From the NCBI RefSeq assembly GCF_017353515.1, contig NZ_JAFMPY010000007.1, positions 124,001-188,000 on the forward strand: DNA of 64,000 bases. The letters are read 5' to 3'. The translations under genes were made by a program, and so were the position numbers. This DNA comes from Jiella sonneratiae (lineage in GTDB: Bacteria; Pseudomonadota; Alphaproteobacteria; Rhizobiales; Rhizobiaceae). The notes beneath the pieces were generated by a model. It saw only the letters and a list, made by a program, of their open reading frames with translations, was not told where the DNA came from and ran no database searches. Of the stretch, positions 53,125-61,758 are shown one piece after another (the stretch's first letter is position 1; each line of letters begins with the position of its first letter).

Positions 53125-53335
53125 ATGTCCGAAGTCCTTGCCGCAGCGCGAAGCTCCTCCGCCCTCATGTCGTCGAAGGAGGTCACCGAGTAACCTTGGG
53201 ATTTCCCGATGCACCCTGTGGCGAATGGAGCGGAACGGCGACTTCCCGCCGGCTATTCCAGTCGGGCCGAAATCCAAGCGCTGGCGCCGCACTGATATCG
53301 AGATGCACCTGAAGCGGCTGCAGGGAGCCGCATGA
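53125..53335 (+). pseudogene. AlpA-family regulator/excisionase with a +1 frameshift
   Basis: From the ATG at 53125 (GAGGTG ribosome site) one frame reads MSEVLAAARSSSALMSSKEV then TE and a stop (TAA at 53191-53193). The other frame continues with LGISRCTLWRMERNGDFPPA and IPVGPKSKRWRRTDIEMHLK. Together they form a complete AlpA-type HTH protein of about 70 residues, joined at GAGTAACCTTGGG, where one extra base breaks the frame. It could be a real mutation, a sequence error or (less likely) a recoding site. The start of the next gene overlaps its stop (ATGA). Confidence 0.75.
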
Positions 53336-53793
53336 TGGTTGCCGCCGACGAAAAGGGCGGCGCAGTCCGCCAAGACCGCACCGCCCCGGGTTCGCTCACC
53401 GGGGCCAAGCCTTCGGGCTCCGATAGTGCGAGAGATAGAGCAGCGGGCGCGGGCCGCACAAACGATCGCCCGTCATCTACGCAAATCGCAGCGAATATCG
53501 CCGCACGGCTCGGGTCGGCCGAGGCTGTCCTCGCCGCGACGTCCGGCAAGCCGAAGAAGGCGCGGAAGCGAACGGAGCGAAAGCCGCCGCCTGAAACGGA
53601 AACCGCCACCCCAGGGTCGGACCGGGATGGCGGCGCAGATGATTTCCATGGCGGCGGAGATCGGGGCGGAAGATACCGCCGTCCAGCCCTCACGGCAATC
53701 CCATCGACGGAACATCCGGGCCACCTGGCTCGCGTCATCCGTCGCGACAATCGGCTTTACGCCGTCGGCGCCGTTCGGGAGGGCGAGCGATGA
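53332..53793 (+). CDS. Hypothetical basic element protein
   Basis: A 153-residue, strongly charged and Pro/Gly/Arg-rich protein. The start overlaps the AlpA stop (ATGA) and the stop overlaps the next start (ATGA), which is the main evidence for the frame. Seen are a helical stretch STQIAANIAARLGSAEAVLA, then a basic disordered part and LARVIRRDNRLYAVGAV at the end. An alternative frame over 53339-53929 is open too but breaks the coupling. Function unknown. Confidence 0.5.
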   Translation: MMVAADEKGGAVRQDRTAPGSLTGAKPSGSDSARDRAAGAGRTNDRPSSTQIAANIAARLGSAEAVLAATSGKPKKARKRTERKPPPETETATPGSDRDGGADDFHGGGDRGGRYRRPALTAIPSTEHPGHLARVIRRDNRLYAVGAVREGER

Positions 53794-54158
53794 TCGATCC
53801 CGATGGCATGCTTGGGAAGGCAATATCGGACGCGTCGGATCGAGAGCTGGACACCGATCGCAAATTCTTCAGCGCCCGCCTCTGGCGATCCTATCGCATC
53901 AGGCCGACAGGGCCGGCCGAGGAGCTTGAGGCGCGGATTTACGATCCGGAATGGGAACCCGGGACGGAGATCTGGCGCCGGTGGACCCTTGTTCGCGCGC
54001 TCTCGCCGAAGATCCGCGTCAGGCACTTTTTCCGCTCGCCGAGAGACTTCACCCGCGACGTCGGCGAGGAAGAGGCGCGGCGGCTGTACCAAGAGCATTT
54101 TGCCGACGCCCGGGTCGATGAGCTTGCCGCACGCCTGCGGGAGCGGGGCATCATATGA
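53790..54158 (+). CDS. Hypothetical element protein
   Basis: A 122-residue charged, mostly helical protein (RELDTDRKFFSARLWRSYRI, EWEPGTEIWRRWTLVRALSP, GEEEARRLYQEHFADARVDE). It is coupled to both neighbours by ATGA overlaps and directly precedes the replication protein, so a role in replication is possible. Family not recognised. Confidence 0.65.
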   Translation: MIDPDGMLGKAISDASDRELDTDRKFFSARLWRSYRIRPTGPAEELEARIYDPEWEPGTEIWRRWTLVRALSPKIRVRHFFRSPRDFTRDVGEEEARRLYQEHFADARVDELAARLRERGII

Positions 54159-56791
54159 ACGTGCACGTCTTCTCGCCACCGCAGCTACATCCCGCCCTCG
54201 CCGAGCTGGCTTCTCGGCCGCAGTGGGTGGCCTGGCAATTCATCAAGATCCGCGGCGAGTTGAAGAAGCCGCTCATGTCGCCGAAGGCGCCACGGGAATT
54301 CGCCAGCCACTCCGATCCGACGCACTGGCTGTCCTTCGACGAAGCGGCAGCCTACGCGGCCACCAGGGGCTTTCCGGGGATCGGGTATGTTCTCTCTGCC
54401 GACGATGGCTTGACCGGCGCTGATCTGGACAAATGCCGAGATCCCGAGACCGGCACCGTTGAGGATTGGGCTCAGGAGGTCCTCGATCTGGCCGAGACCT
54501 ACGCGGAGGTGAGTCCGTCGGGGTCTGGCATCCGGCTCTTCTGGCGCGGCAAGATCGGCGCGACCGTGAAGTGTGACCCGGCGCATGTCGAGCTCTACGC
54601 CAAGCAACGATATCTCACCATCACAGGCCAGCATATTGGCGGCACGCCGCTGACGATCGAGGCAGCGCCGGAGACCCATCGACGGCTGATGCAGCGGGTC
54701 GAGGAGCATCGGGCGGCCGCAGAGAGGGCCAAGCGGTTCCGAGAAGAGGAGGACGGAACTCTTACCGATCTCACCACGGGGGAGAACTTCGAGACCGCCG
54801 AGGAAGCTGATGCGGTATCGCGGCCAGCCGCAGCGCCGCGTTCTCCTGTCGCCGGCACCGGCCAATCCTTCTTCCGGCAGGTGAACGACGCTGCCATGGA
54901 GAGCCTGTCGGCATGGGTTCCAGCCATCTTCGGATCGTCCGCCCGTCCGCAGCCCGGGACAGGCGCCTACCGCGTCTCCTCGCGTGATCTCGGGCGGAAC
55001 CTGCAGGAAGACCTGTCGATTCATCCGGACGGCATCGTCGATTTCGGTGTGTCGGACATGGGTGATGCTGCGCTCGGCAAGCGGACACCGATAGATCTCT
55101 GCCTCGAGTACGGCATCCGCTCCGATCCCGCCGACGCGGCGCTCTGGCTATGCGACTGCATTGGCCTCGACGCGGCTAGCATAGGTTGGAACGACATCGA
55201 TCGCGGTAGCGTCGAGGAGGGGCTCGCCCGTCTGGCGAACTTCACCGTCGGCGGTGCAAGCCCGACTGCGCCGGCAGTCGCTTCCGCCTGCAACAAGACG
55301 GCCCACGCCGATACTTCCGGGATCGAGCCTGTCGATCTCTGGGCGAAATTCGATCCGCCAGCGCTACCTAGCGGCATCCTTCCCGGCGTGATCGAGCGGT
55401 TTGCGACGGTGCGCGCCGAGATGATGGGAGCCGATCCGGCAGGGTTGGCCATGGCTGCCTTAGTCGTTTGCTCGGCGCTTATCTCCGATCGCATCCAGCT
55501 TCGAATGAAGCGACACGACACCTGGACGGAGAGTGCGCGACTGTGGAGCGCAATGGTTGGATTGCCGTCGACCAAGAAGAGCCCGATCATCTCGGCTGCG
55601 GTGAAGCCGCTGTTCGGGATTGATGCCGACCTCGCGCGAGAATATCGGCAGGCGAAGGCCGAGTACGATCAGCTCAAGAAGGCGGGCGAGACGGCAGCGC
55701 CACCGCGCAACCGGCGCCTCAGGATCGAAGATACGTCCGTCGAGGCGTCCCAGGCGATCATTGCAGACAGCCCGGACGGCGTCTTGTGTTTTCAGGACGA
55801 GCTGAGCCGCTTCTTCGCGTCGATGGAGCGATATTCCGGCAAGGGATCGGCCGGCGGCGATCGGGGCTATTGGCTGCAGGCGTTCAATGGCGGCAGCTAC
55901 TCGGTGGCGCGGGTCGGCCGTGGCCAGTTCGACATAGAGAATCTCTCCGTCTGCCTCCTCGGCGGCGTCCAACCTGATGTGATCCGGCGCGTCGCCGCCG
56001 ATACTCTCGACGACGGGCTCTTGCAGCGCATGATCCCGATCATCCTGCGGCCGGCCAGCATCGGCAAAGACGAGCCGATGCCCGATGTCGTCCGTGAATA
56101 CGAATGGGTGGCAAGGCGCCTTCACGGCATGTCGCCGCCGATCACCGGCGGAAGCGGAAACCTATCGAACCTCGAAACCACGCTCGTCTTCGACGAAGAT
56201 GCGCAGGCTATCCGGCGCGATCTGGAGGCGCGGCATCTGGAAATGTCGTCCCTGGAGATCGTGAACCGAAAGCTGGCATCCGCCATCGGCAAGTACGACG
56301 CGATCTTCGGTCGCCTGTGCATTGTTTGGCACTGCATCGAACATGCCGAGCATGATCGGCCGCCACGAACCGTCAGCGGCGAGATCGCAGCCCAGGTGGC
56401 CGATTTCCTCCACGGCTTCATTCTGCCGCATGCCATCGCGTTCTATCGAGAGGTGGTCGGGCTTTCTGACGATCATGAGCTTCTGACCGAAGTCGCGGAT
56501 TTCCTTCTGACCCATCCGGAAATCACGGAGGCGACCTTCCGGACCTTCGGTCGCGGATCCTCGACGATGAGGAGATGCAAGGACACGAAGTCAGCCGAGA
56601 CGATCCTTGAGCGCCTAGAGGCTTTCGGCTGGCTGGCGAGAAAGCCGACCGAGCGTAACCAGACGTCGGCCCGGTGGGAGGTGCTGCCTGCAGTTCACGC
56701 GGCGTTCGCTGAGCGGGCAAAGAGAGAGAAGGCGAGACGGGAAAAGGCAAGGCAGACGATCGCCGACGTCTTCCGAGGAGAGGGCGAATGA
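54155..56791 (+). CDS. Primase-like/DUF3987 replication protein
   Basis: An 878-residue two-part protein. The N-terminal about 200 residues resemble phage primase-polymerase domains (RPQWVAWQFI, GIGYVLSADDGLTGADLDKC with the acidic pair, EVSPSGSGIRLFWRGK). From about 410 to 830 it is a DUF3987 domain with a helicase-like core: P-loop position GLPSTKKSP (near 468), where GK is replaced by KK, and Walker B-like CFQDELSRFFASMERY (near 545). The C-terminus is basic. It probably initiates and drives replication of the element, together with the inverted repeat downstream. Coupled by ATGA to the upstream gene. Confidence 0.85.
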   Translation: MNVHVFSPPQLHPALAELASRPQWVAWQFIKIRGELKKPLMSPKAPREFASHSDPTHWLSFDEAAAYAATRGFPGIGYVLSADDGLTGADLDKCRDPETGTVEDWAQEVLDLAETYAEVSPSGSGIRLFWRGKIGATVKCDPAHVELYAKQRYLTITGQHIGGTPLTIEAAPETHRRLMQRVEEHRAAAERAKRFREEEDGTLTDLTTGENFETAEEADAVSRPAAAPRSPVAGTGQSFFRQVNDAAMESLSAWVPAIFGSSARPQPGTGAYRVSSRDLGRNLQEDLSIHPDGIVDFGVSDMGDAALGKRTPIDLCLEYGIRSDPADAALWLCDCIGLDAASIGWNDIDRGSVEEGLARLANFTVGGASPTAPAVASACNKTAHADTSGIEPVDLWAKFDPPALPSGILPGVIERFATVRAEMMGADPAGLAMAALVVCSALISDRIQLRMKRHDTWTESARLWSAMVGLPSTKKSPIISAAVKPLFGIDADLAREYRQAKAEYDQLKKAGETAAPPRNRRLRIEDTSVEASQAIIADSPDGVLCFQDELSRFFASMERYSGKGSAGGDRGYWLQAFNGGSYSVARVGRGQFDIENLSVCLLGGVQPDVIRRVAADTLDDGLLQRMIPIILRPASIGKDEPMPDVVREYEWVARRLHGMSPPITGGSGNLSNLETTLVFDEDAQAIRRDLEARHLEMSSLEIVNRKLASAIGKYDAIFGRLCIVWHCIEHAEHDRPPRTVSGEIAAQVADFLHGFILPHAIAFYREVVGLSDDHELLTEVADFLLTHPEITEATFRTFGRGSSTMRRCKDTKSAETILERLEAFGWLARKPTERNQTSARWEVLPAVHAAFAERAKREKARREKARQTIADVFRGEGE

Positions 56792-57015
56792 CCGGAACTT
56801 GTCACAGCTTGTCCCTCGGGCGTGTAGCGAATGAAAATTCCTCCTCTCTCATATGTATCTCAGGACCGCCCGTGCCGCGCGTACCCGAGGGACAGGTTGT
56901 GACAAGTGCGGTGGCGAATGCGACTTCTCGATCGGATCATCAGAGATGCACCTCCAGCCGTAATGGCGGTTCCATATCGGCGAGCACGCGGCCGATTTCC
57001 GGGAGGGGCATCTGA
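56788..57015 (+). CDS. Possible small protein spanning the origin-like repeat
   Basis: A 75-residue frame whose ATG overlaps the primase stop (ATGA) and whose stop shares a base with the next start (TGATG). That double coupling is the only support. The product is Ser/Arg/Val-rich without a family pattern, and the DNA is dominated by a long inverted repeat. It may be non-coding. Confidence 0.3.
   Translation: MTGTCHSLSLGRVANENSSSLICISGPPVPRVPEGQVVTSAVANATSRSDHQRCTSSRNGGSISASTRPISGRGI
56797..56907. repeat. Long inverted repeat after the primase gene, candidate replication origin
   Basis: Arms of 24 bases at 56797-56820 and 56884-56907 are inverse copies with two mismatches. Each arm carries two spaced TTGTC-type motifs (CTTGTCACAG then CTTGTCCC in the left arm). 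The 63-base interval includes an A/T-rich stretch (AATGAAAATT, CATATGTATCT). A dyad with repeated pentamers and A/T-rich centre next to a primase/helicase gene is origin-like. Confidence 0.55.
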
Positions 57016-57251
57016 TGGCCGTCCAAGACGTCCCCGACCTCCTCGCAGGCCTATTCCCGCCGCCTGACGCTGCCAAAGCCCTGCGGCTGTCGACGATTAC
57101 GCTGGCCAAGTGGCGGTCGGCCGGGACCGGGCCGCGGTGGTGCAAGATCGGCGGCAAGGTCTATTACCGCGAGGACGATCTTCGCGCGTGGGTGATGGCC
57201 CAGGCAGAGGCGCCGGCCGCTCCCAGGTCATCTGCAGGAATAAATCGATAA
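57015..57251 (+). CDS. Helix-turn-helix (excisionase/MerR-like) protein
   Basis: A 78-residue DNA-binding protein with GGGAGGGGCATCTG as ribosome site. PPPDAAKALRLSTITLAKWR is the helix-turn-helix of the HTH_17/excisionase class, followed by SAGTGPRWCKIGGKVYYRED, the wing that such proteins share, and DLRAWV. It could be the functional counterpart of the broken AlpA gene, or a regulator of the downstream genes. Confidence 0.82.
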   Translation: MAVQDVPDLLAGLFPPPDAAKALRLSTITLAKWRSAGTGPRWCKIGGKVYYREDDLRAWVMAQAEAPAAPRSSAGINR

Positions 57252-57330
57252 TCCGCGACAACATTCGATAAGCGACATCGCCGGCGCCCTCTCCGTAGTC
57301 TGAAACAGACGACAACAAGAGGACGAACCG

Positions 57331-57498
57331 ATGTCTCGCTTTCCCGAGCTTCTGCAGTTTCGAGCCCCGCCGGGCACTTCCATCGCAATCGAGGAAGTCG
57401 CCAAGGCCGAGGGCAAGCGCCCGGCCGAGATCGTCCGCGAGGCTGTGGCCGCGCGTCTCGCCGCAGCGACCGCATCCGTCACGGCGCACGCCGCCTGA
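57331..57498 (+). CDS. Small ribbon-helix-helix-like protein
   Basis: A 55-residue protein starting at an ATG preceded by AGAGGACGAACCG. The pattern is a short beta strand (ELLQFRAPPGTSIAIEEVA) then helix KRPAEIVREAVAARLAA, like Arc/CopG-type repressors. It may repress the operon. The stop shares a base with an ATG at 57498 (TGATG). Confidence 0.6.
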   Translation: MSRFPELLQFRAPPGTSIAIEEVAKAEGKRPAEIVREAVAARLAAATASVTAHAA

Positions 57499-57566
57499 TG
57501 CCGGCTCAACTTCCGCAAACTGCCGTTTTCGGAACCAATCCACCAGCCCGAGAAGGGACGCCTGAC

Positions 57567-58364
57567 ATGGCCGACACGCCACTTTCCGAACGCATCCAGG
57601 CCGCGCTACGGGCCGGCAAGTCGCAGGGCGTCGAGGCTCTGATCTTCGAAGCCGAGGCAGCCGCAAAGCAGGCTGTCGCCGACCACGACGCGGCGAAGGA
57701 GCGCGCGCTCGATCCGCTCCTCAGCGACAGCGAGATCGCCGCGGCGCGCAAGGCGATGGAAGACGCCAACTTCACCAGCGAACGGATGACGAAGGCGGCC
57801 GCGGTGCTTCGGGAGAAGCTGAGCGAGTTCAACCGCGCCGAGGAGAACGACGCTCGCCGCAAGGTCTACGATGCGGCCCTCGCCCGGCGTAATGCCGCCT
57901 CGGCTTGTCTCCGGGCGGATTATCCGGATCTCGCGCACAAGCTCGGCGCGCTTCTCGCCGAAGTCGTCGGCGCCGACGCTGCTGTGACGCATGCCAACCG
58001 ACGTCTGCCGGACGGCGTTACCGAGATCCTGCCGGTAGAGCGGCACGCGCGGCCCACGAAAGAGCATATCGTGCCGGGCGGCCAGAAGGTGCCCTTCATC
58101 CCGAACGATTCGAGCTGGCCGACGCTGACGCGCAAGATCGTACTGCCGGCCTTTGAGTGCGGCCGCCATCCTCCGATCTGGGGACCGGACAACTCGCTGT
58201 CGCGCGGCTTCCACTTCACCCCAGAACTTACCAATGGAGGGCGCGTGTCTGCCGCGTCCGGCGTCGCCGACGAGCGTCCGGCGAAGCCTGCCGGCGAAGG
58301 TGGGGTCATCCTTTCCTCCGCCTCGCCGGTCTCCTCCAATTCCAGCAAGGAGAACGCAGCATGA
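57567..58364 (+). CDS. Hypothetical phage protein with coiled coil
   Basis: A 265-residue protein. The N-terminal 130 residues are a long charged helix (RIQAALRAGKSQGVEALIFE, AEAAAKQAVADHDAAKERAL), the middle has YPDLAHKLGALLAEVVGADA, and the C-terminus is Ser/Gly-rich. The ATG at 57567 has GAAGGGAC before it; an ATG at 57498 coupled to the previous stop would add 23 residues. Scaffold-like appearance, family not recognised. Confidence 0.65.
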   Translation: MADTPLSERIQAALRAGKSQGVEALIFEAEAAAKQAVADHDAAKERALDPLLSDSEIAAARKAMEDANFTSERMTKAAAVLREKLSEFNRAEENDARRKVYDAALARRNAASACLRADYPDLAHKLGALLAEVVGADAAVTHANRRLPDGVTEILPVERHARPTKEHIVPGGQKVPFIPNDSSWPTLTRKIVLPAFECGRHPPIWGPDNSLSRGFHFTPELTNGGRVSAASGVADERPAKPAGEGGVILSSASPVSSNSSKENAA

Positions 58365-58762
58365 CGAACCGCTGCACCTGCACCGGCCCGGTGTGTTCCT
58401 GCGGCGCCGAGGGCGTCGTCAAGGACGGCGCCAGCGTCCGGGTGAATGGCCTCACGATGGACAGTGCACGCTGTCCCGACAGTGGGCAGGCCGACTATGA
58501 ACGGCGGATTGCCGACGGCTGGAAGGCCAGCGACGCCGCCTATCAGGCCATGCTCGATCGCGATCGCAACGCCTGGCAAGGTGACACGGCCACGACCGAC
58601 AAGCCGGTTGCCGACCGCATCAAGGAGAAGACTGACGACGCCTATGCGCAGGCCTTCGCCGATGCCAAGGCGGCCGGACAAGAAGACGCGGTTGCGCGGT
58701 CGCATGCGTCTTACGAGGCATGGAAAGTCCGCATGTCGAATGCCTGGCGGGTTCCCGCCTGA
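58361..58762 (+). CDS. Hypothetical cysteine-rich-start phage protein
   Basis: A 133-residue protein with a strong ribosome site (AAGGAGAACGCAGC) and an ATGA overlap with the upstream gene. The N-terminus MTNRCTCTGPVCSCGAEG has four cysteines in 12 residues, which could bind metal. The rest is a charged helical region (ADYERRIADGWKASDAAYQA). No family recognised. Confidence 0.65.
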   Translation: MTNRCTCTGPVCSCGAEGVVKDGASVRVNGLTMDSARCPDSGQADYERRIADGWKASDAAYQAMLDRDRNAWQGDTATTDKPVADRIKEKTDDAYAQAFADAKAAGQEDAVARSHASYEAWKVRMSNAWRVPA

Positions 58763-59286
58763 TGCTCTTCCTCGACGCCGCACCCATCGACGACTGGCGG
58801 ATATCGCGTGACGGTTATCTCGTCGCCGATGTCCGGATCGCCCGGGCCGGCATCTATCAGTATGCCGGTCGGGAGCTTGGCCGCGCCGATCTCGGCATGG
58901 TCAACGTCTACCGCCCGCCGGCGGCTGTCTTCGATGCCCGGGCGATGCGCAGCTTCGCGCTGCGGCCGGTGACAATGGACCATCCCGCCACGGGCGTCTC
59001 GGCCGCCACATGGCGACAGCACGCGATCGGCACGCTCGGCGAGGAGATCCGCCGGGACGGCATCTTCCTGCGTGGCACCGCCATCATCCACGATGGCGCG
59101 GCGATCGAGACCATCCGCGCCGGTAAGCGCGAACTCAGCGCCGGCTATGTCTCCTCGCTCACCTGGCAAGACACCGCGACGCCCGAAGGCGAGCGCGCCC
59201 AGGCCGTGATGGGCGGCATCACCGGCAACCATGTGGCGGTCGTCGAGCGCGGTCGCGCCGGCGCACAATGCAGGATCGGACAATGA
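58762..59286 (+). CDS. DUF2213 domain protein (phage head protease/scaffold-like)
   Basis: A 174-residue protein with the DUF2213 pattern: GYLVADVRIARAGIYQYAGR, VYRPPAAVFDARAMRSFALR, PVTMDHPA, and the second half KRELSAGYVSSLTW ending in GNHVAVVERGRAG. The VDHP-like MDHPA and SAGY/HVAVV motifs resemble phage prohead proteases. Full-length family members are often longer; here the gene stops right after the domain. The start shares a base with the previous stop (TGATG). Confidence 0.8.
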   Translation: MLFLDAAPIDDWRISRDGYLVADVRIARAGIYQYAGRELGRADLGMVNVYRPPAAVFDARAMRSFALRPVTMDHPATGVSAATWRQHAIGTLGEEIRRDGIFLRGTAIIHDGAAIETIRAGKRELSAGYVSSLTWQDTATPEGERAQAVMGGITGNHVAVVERGRAGAQCRIGQ

Positions 59287-59771
59287 GCACCACCGGAACC
59301 GTCATGGCGTCCCTGACGCCCGCCGCGGATCTCCAGCTTCTCGGTCGGGAATACGCTGCTATGCGTCCGGCTTCTGCCGAGGAGCGCAAGGCGTTAAAGC
59401 TGCGGCGTCGTGCCATCGCCTACGCCGTCGTCCTGCGCTCCTGCGCCGGTGTGACGGTTCTCGTCGCCGAGGCGACCGGCGCCAAGGGACGGCCGATGTC
59501 GGCGGACATCATCGACTCCCTCGTGATCCACTACTCGATGAACAATGAAACCGGCGCCGCGATCGGCAAGAGCGCCGCGGTCATCGCCATTGCCCGCACG
59601 CTGTTTTCGACGTCGCTCCTCCCCCTTCTTCTGGCCGAGCGGCCGAGTGCCGGGCCATGCCTCGGGTGCCGGTGCATCTGGCAACCGGCCGGCGCCTTCG
59701 ACTCCGCTGCCGAACGTGGCCGGGCCGTCGAGACGATCGTCGGCGCGTCCATCGAACGGAGGGCTGCCTGA
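59283..59771 (+). CDS. Hypothetical phage protein
   Basis: A 162-residue protein between the protease-like and tape-measure genes, coupled by ATGA upstream and TGATG downstream. The N-terminal region is helical (TPAADLQLLGREYAAMRPAS), then comes a hydrophobic stretch (IAYAVVLRSCAGVTVLVAEA) and two cysteines (CLGCRC) late. No family recognised. By position it could be a minor tail or chaperone protein. Confidence 0.6.
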   Translation: MSTTGTVMASLTPAADLQLLGREYAAMRPASAEERKALKLRRRAIAYAVVLRSCAGVTVLVAEATGAKGRPMSADIIDSLVIHYSMNNETGAAIGKSAAVIAIARTLFSTSLLPLLLAERPSAGPCLGCRCIWQPAGAFDSAAERGRAVETIVGASIERRAA

Positions 59772-61678
59772 TGGTTGTTGACGAACTCGTCGCCATGCTT
59801 CGCTACGAGATCCGTGGCGAGCAGAACGCCCGCAAATTCAAGCAGGGGATCGACAGCGCAGAGCGCAGCGCCAGGAGCTTTTCGCAGACCATGCTTGCCC
59901 TCGGCGGCGTGATTGGCGGCGCCCTAGCAGGCCTTGCCATCACCGACAAGATCGCGGGCTTTGTCGGCAGCATCACCGAGACCGGTTCGGCTTTCGAGAA
60001 CATGGGCGTCCGTCTGAAGGCGCTGGAGGGGTCTTCGGAAGGCGCCGAGAAGGCGCTGGCCTGGATCACTGACTTCGCCAAGAAGACGCCCCTGGAGCTA
60101 TCCGAGGTCGTTGACGCCTACGCAAACCTTCGCACCTACGGCATCGATCCGACGAACGGCAGCATGCAGGCGGTCACCGACGCCATGGCGGCGACGGGCG
60201 GCGGCGCCGAGAAGCTCAACGGCATCATCATGGGGCTCGGCCAGGCCTGGACGAAGCAGAAGCTCCAGGGCGAGGAGATCATGCAGCTCCTCGAGCGCGG
60301 CATTCCCGTGTGGGATATGCTCGCCACGGCGACCGGTAAAAGCGTCCCGGAGCTTCAAAAGCTCTCCAGCGCCGGCAAGCTCGGCCGCAAGGAGATCGGG
60401 CTGCTGATCGACATGATCGGGAAGCGGTACAAGGGCGCATCCGAAGACTTCTCCAAGACCTTCGACGGCATCACGTCCAACCTCAAGGACAACTGGACAC
60501 AGTTTCTGAAGGAGATCGCCGATGCGGGCTACTACGACAGCGTAAAATACCGACTTCAAGGACTTCTCGATTGGGTGAACCGGCAGTGGGAGAACGGACT
60601 CGCTCACGGCGTCGCAACCCGGATCTCCGATTTCCTCGTCGTATCGATGCGTCAAATCGAGCATATCGCAACGCAGGCATGGCGGATCGGCCGGGGCTTC
60701 TACGCCGCCGCCGATGGGGTTGTCGCGCTCACGGCCAAGATCACCGGCTTGTCGAAGGGATGGGCCGCGGCTGGGCTCGGCGTGGGACTACTGGCGTCAC
60801 GCGCCGGCGGGCGCGCGATGATGATGGCAATGGCGAGGCGTGTCCCCATGCTCGCCGCGGCGCTGGCTATTGACGACCTCATCGGCGCCCTGAACGGCGA
60901 CGACAGCGTTGTCGGGTCGACGCCCAAGGGGCAGAAGGCCATCGAGAACCTGAAAACGCAGTTCGAGTCTCTCCGGACGACGCTGCAGGGGATCGCCTCC
61001 GATCTCGATAAGGCTCGCGAGAGGATCGCCAAGTCCTTCGATCTGCCGCCTGACACCTTGTCGTCGATCACCGACCTGTCGAAGCGGTGGGACGAACTGC
61101 GGGACAGCCTGTCGTTCGAGATCAAGGTCGGGAAGCTCGACATAGATCCGATCAAGGTGGCGTTCGACACGGTTCGCCAGTGGGTGGAGAAGGCCGCCAG
61201 CGACTTCAAGATGCTGTTCACCGATCCGACACAGTTCGCCGTCGAAGCGATGATCAATGCCATCGATCTCGTGGCGGCGAAGTTCGAACTGATCGCCAGG
61301 AATCTTGGCCTTCTGCAGCAATATGCGGGCTCGATCGCGCAGGCGATGGGAGCGCCGGGGGTGCAGAGCGGTGATGCGGCCCCGCAGAAAGGCGCGCTGA
61401 TCGGCTCTCTTGCCAGCCCCCCGTCGTCGTCGGACGGCAATTTGTCGATGCGGTTCGGAAATGCGGATTTCCTCGGCGCCGCGAACCAGGCGCAAAAAGC
61501 CTTGAACGATCTCGCCCGTCCTGTGGAGGGCAAGGCGGATCTGAACATCGAACCGTTCCTTGCCAAGGTCCGTGCAGCCAAAGCCGCGGCGGCCGAGCTG
61601 AGCAGCATCACCGCCGGCGGCAAGGGCGGGCGGGTCGTGTCGCGGCCGTCCGTCGCCGCAGGTCCGGCAGCACCATGA
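59771..61678 (+). CDS. Phage tape measure protein
   Basis: A 635-residue tape-measure protein. The N-terminus has the helical RYEIRGEQNARKFKQGIDSA and a hydrophobic segment (LALGGVIGGALAGLAITDKI). The conserved tape-measure domain is at about 75-255: MGVRLKALEGSSEGAEKALA, LSEVVDAYANLRTYGIDPTN, GEEIMQLLERGIPVWDML, FDGITSNLKDNW. The rest is helical and Ala-rich. Shorter than many siphophage tape measures. Coupled to its neighbour by TGATG and ATGA overlaps. Confidence 0.88.
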   Translation: MVVDELVAMLRYEIRGEQNARKFKQGIDSAERSARSFSQTMLALGGVIGGALAGLAITDKIAGFVGSITETGSAFENMGVRLKALEGSSEGAEKALAWITDFAKKTPLELSEVVDAYANLRTYGIDPTNGSMQAVTDAMAATGGGAEKLNGIIMGLGQAWTKQKLQGEEIMQLLERGIPVWDMLATATGKSVPELQKLSSAGKLGRKEIGLLIDMIGKRYKGASEDFSKTFDGITSNLKDNWTQFLKEIADAGYYDSVKYRLQGLLDWVNRQWENGLAHGVATRISDFLVVSMRQIEHIATQAWRIGRGFYAAADGVVALTAKITGLSKGWAAAGLGVGLLASRAGGRAMMMAMARRVPMLAAALAIDDLIGALNGDDSVVGSTPKGQKAIENLKTQFESLRTTLQGIASDLDKARERIAKSFDLPPDTLSSITDLSKRWDELRDSLSFEIKVGKLDIDPIKVAFDTVRQWVEKAASDFKMLFTDPTQFAVEAMINAIDLVAAKFELIARNLGLLQQYAGSIAQAMGAPGVQSGDAAPQKGALIGSLASPPSSSDGNLSMRFGNADFLGAANQAQKALNDLARPVEGKADLNIEPFLAKVRAAKAAAAELSSITAGGKGGRVVSRPSVAAGPAAP

Positions 61679-61758
61679 CACTGAAGATCACGGCAGAGGT
61701 GAAGCACAGCCACCCGGGTCGGCTCTCTCGTGTTCTGTCGAGCCTGGTGTTCAGATGA
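61675..61758 (+). CDS. 27-residue small ORF coupled on both sides
   Basis: MTLKITAEVKHSHPGRLSRV and seven more residues. Its ATG overlaps the tape-measure stop (ATGA) and its TGA overlaps the DUF5681 start (ATGA). The spacing leaves no untranslated base, which argues that it is translated, perhaps only as a bridge. It may also be the remnant of a longer tail gene. Confidence 0.45.
   Translation: MTLKITAEVKHSHPGRLSRVLSSLVFR

Noticed and set aside
53339-53929. Alternative 196-residue frame over the basic hypothetical gene
   Set aside because: It would break the ATGA coupling on both sides and overlaps most of the following gene; the 53332 frame is preferred, though not with certainty.
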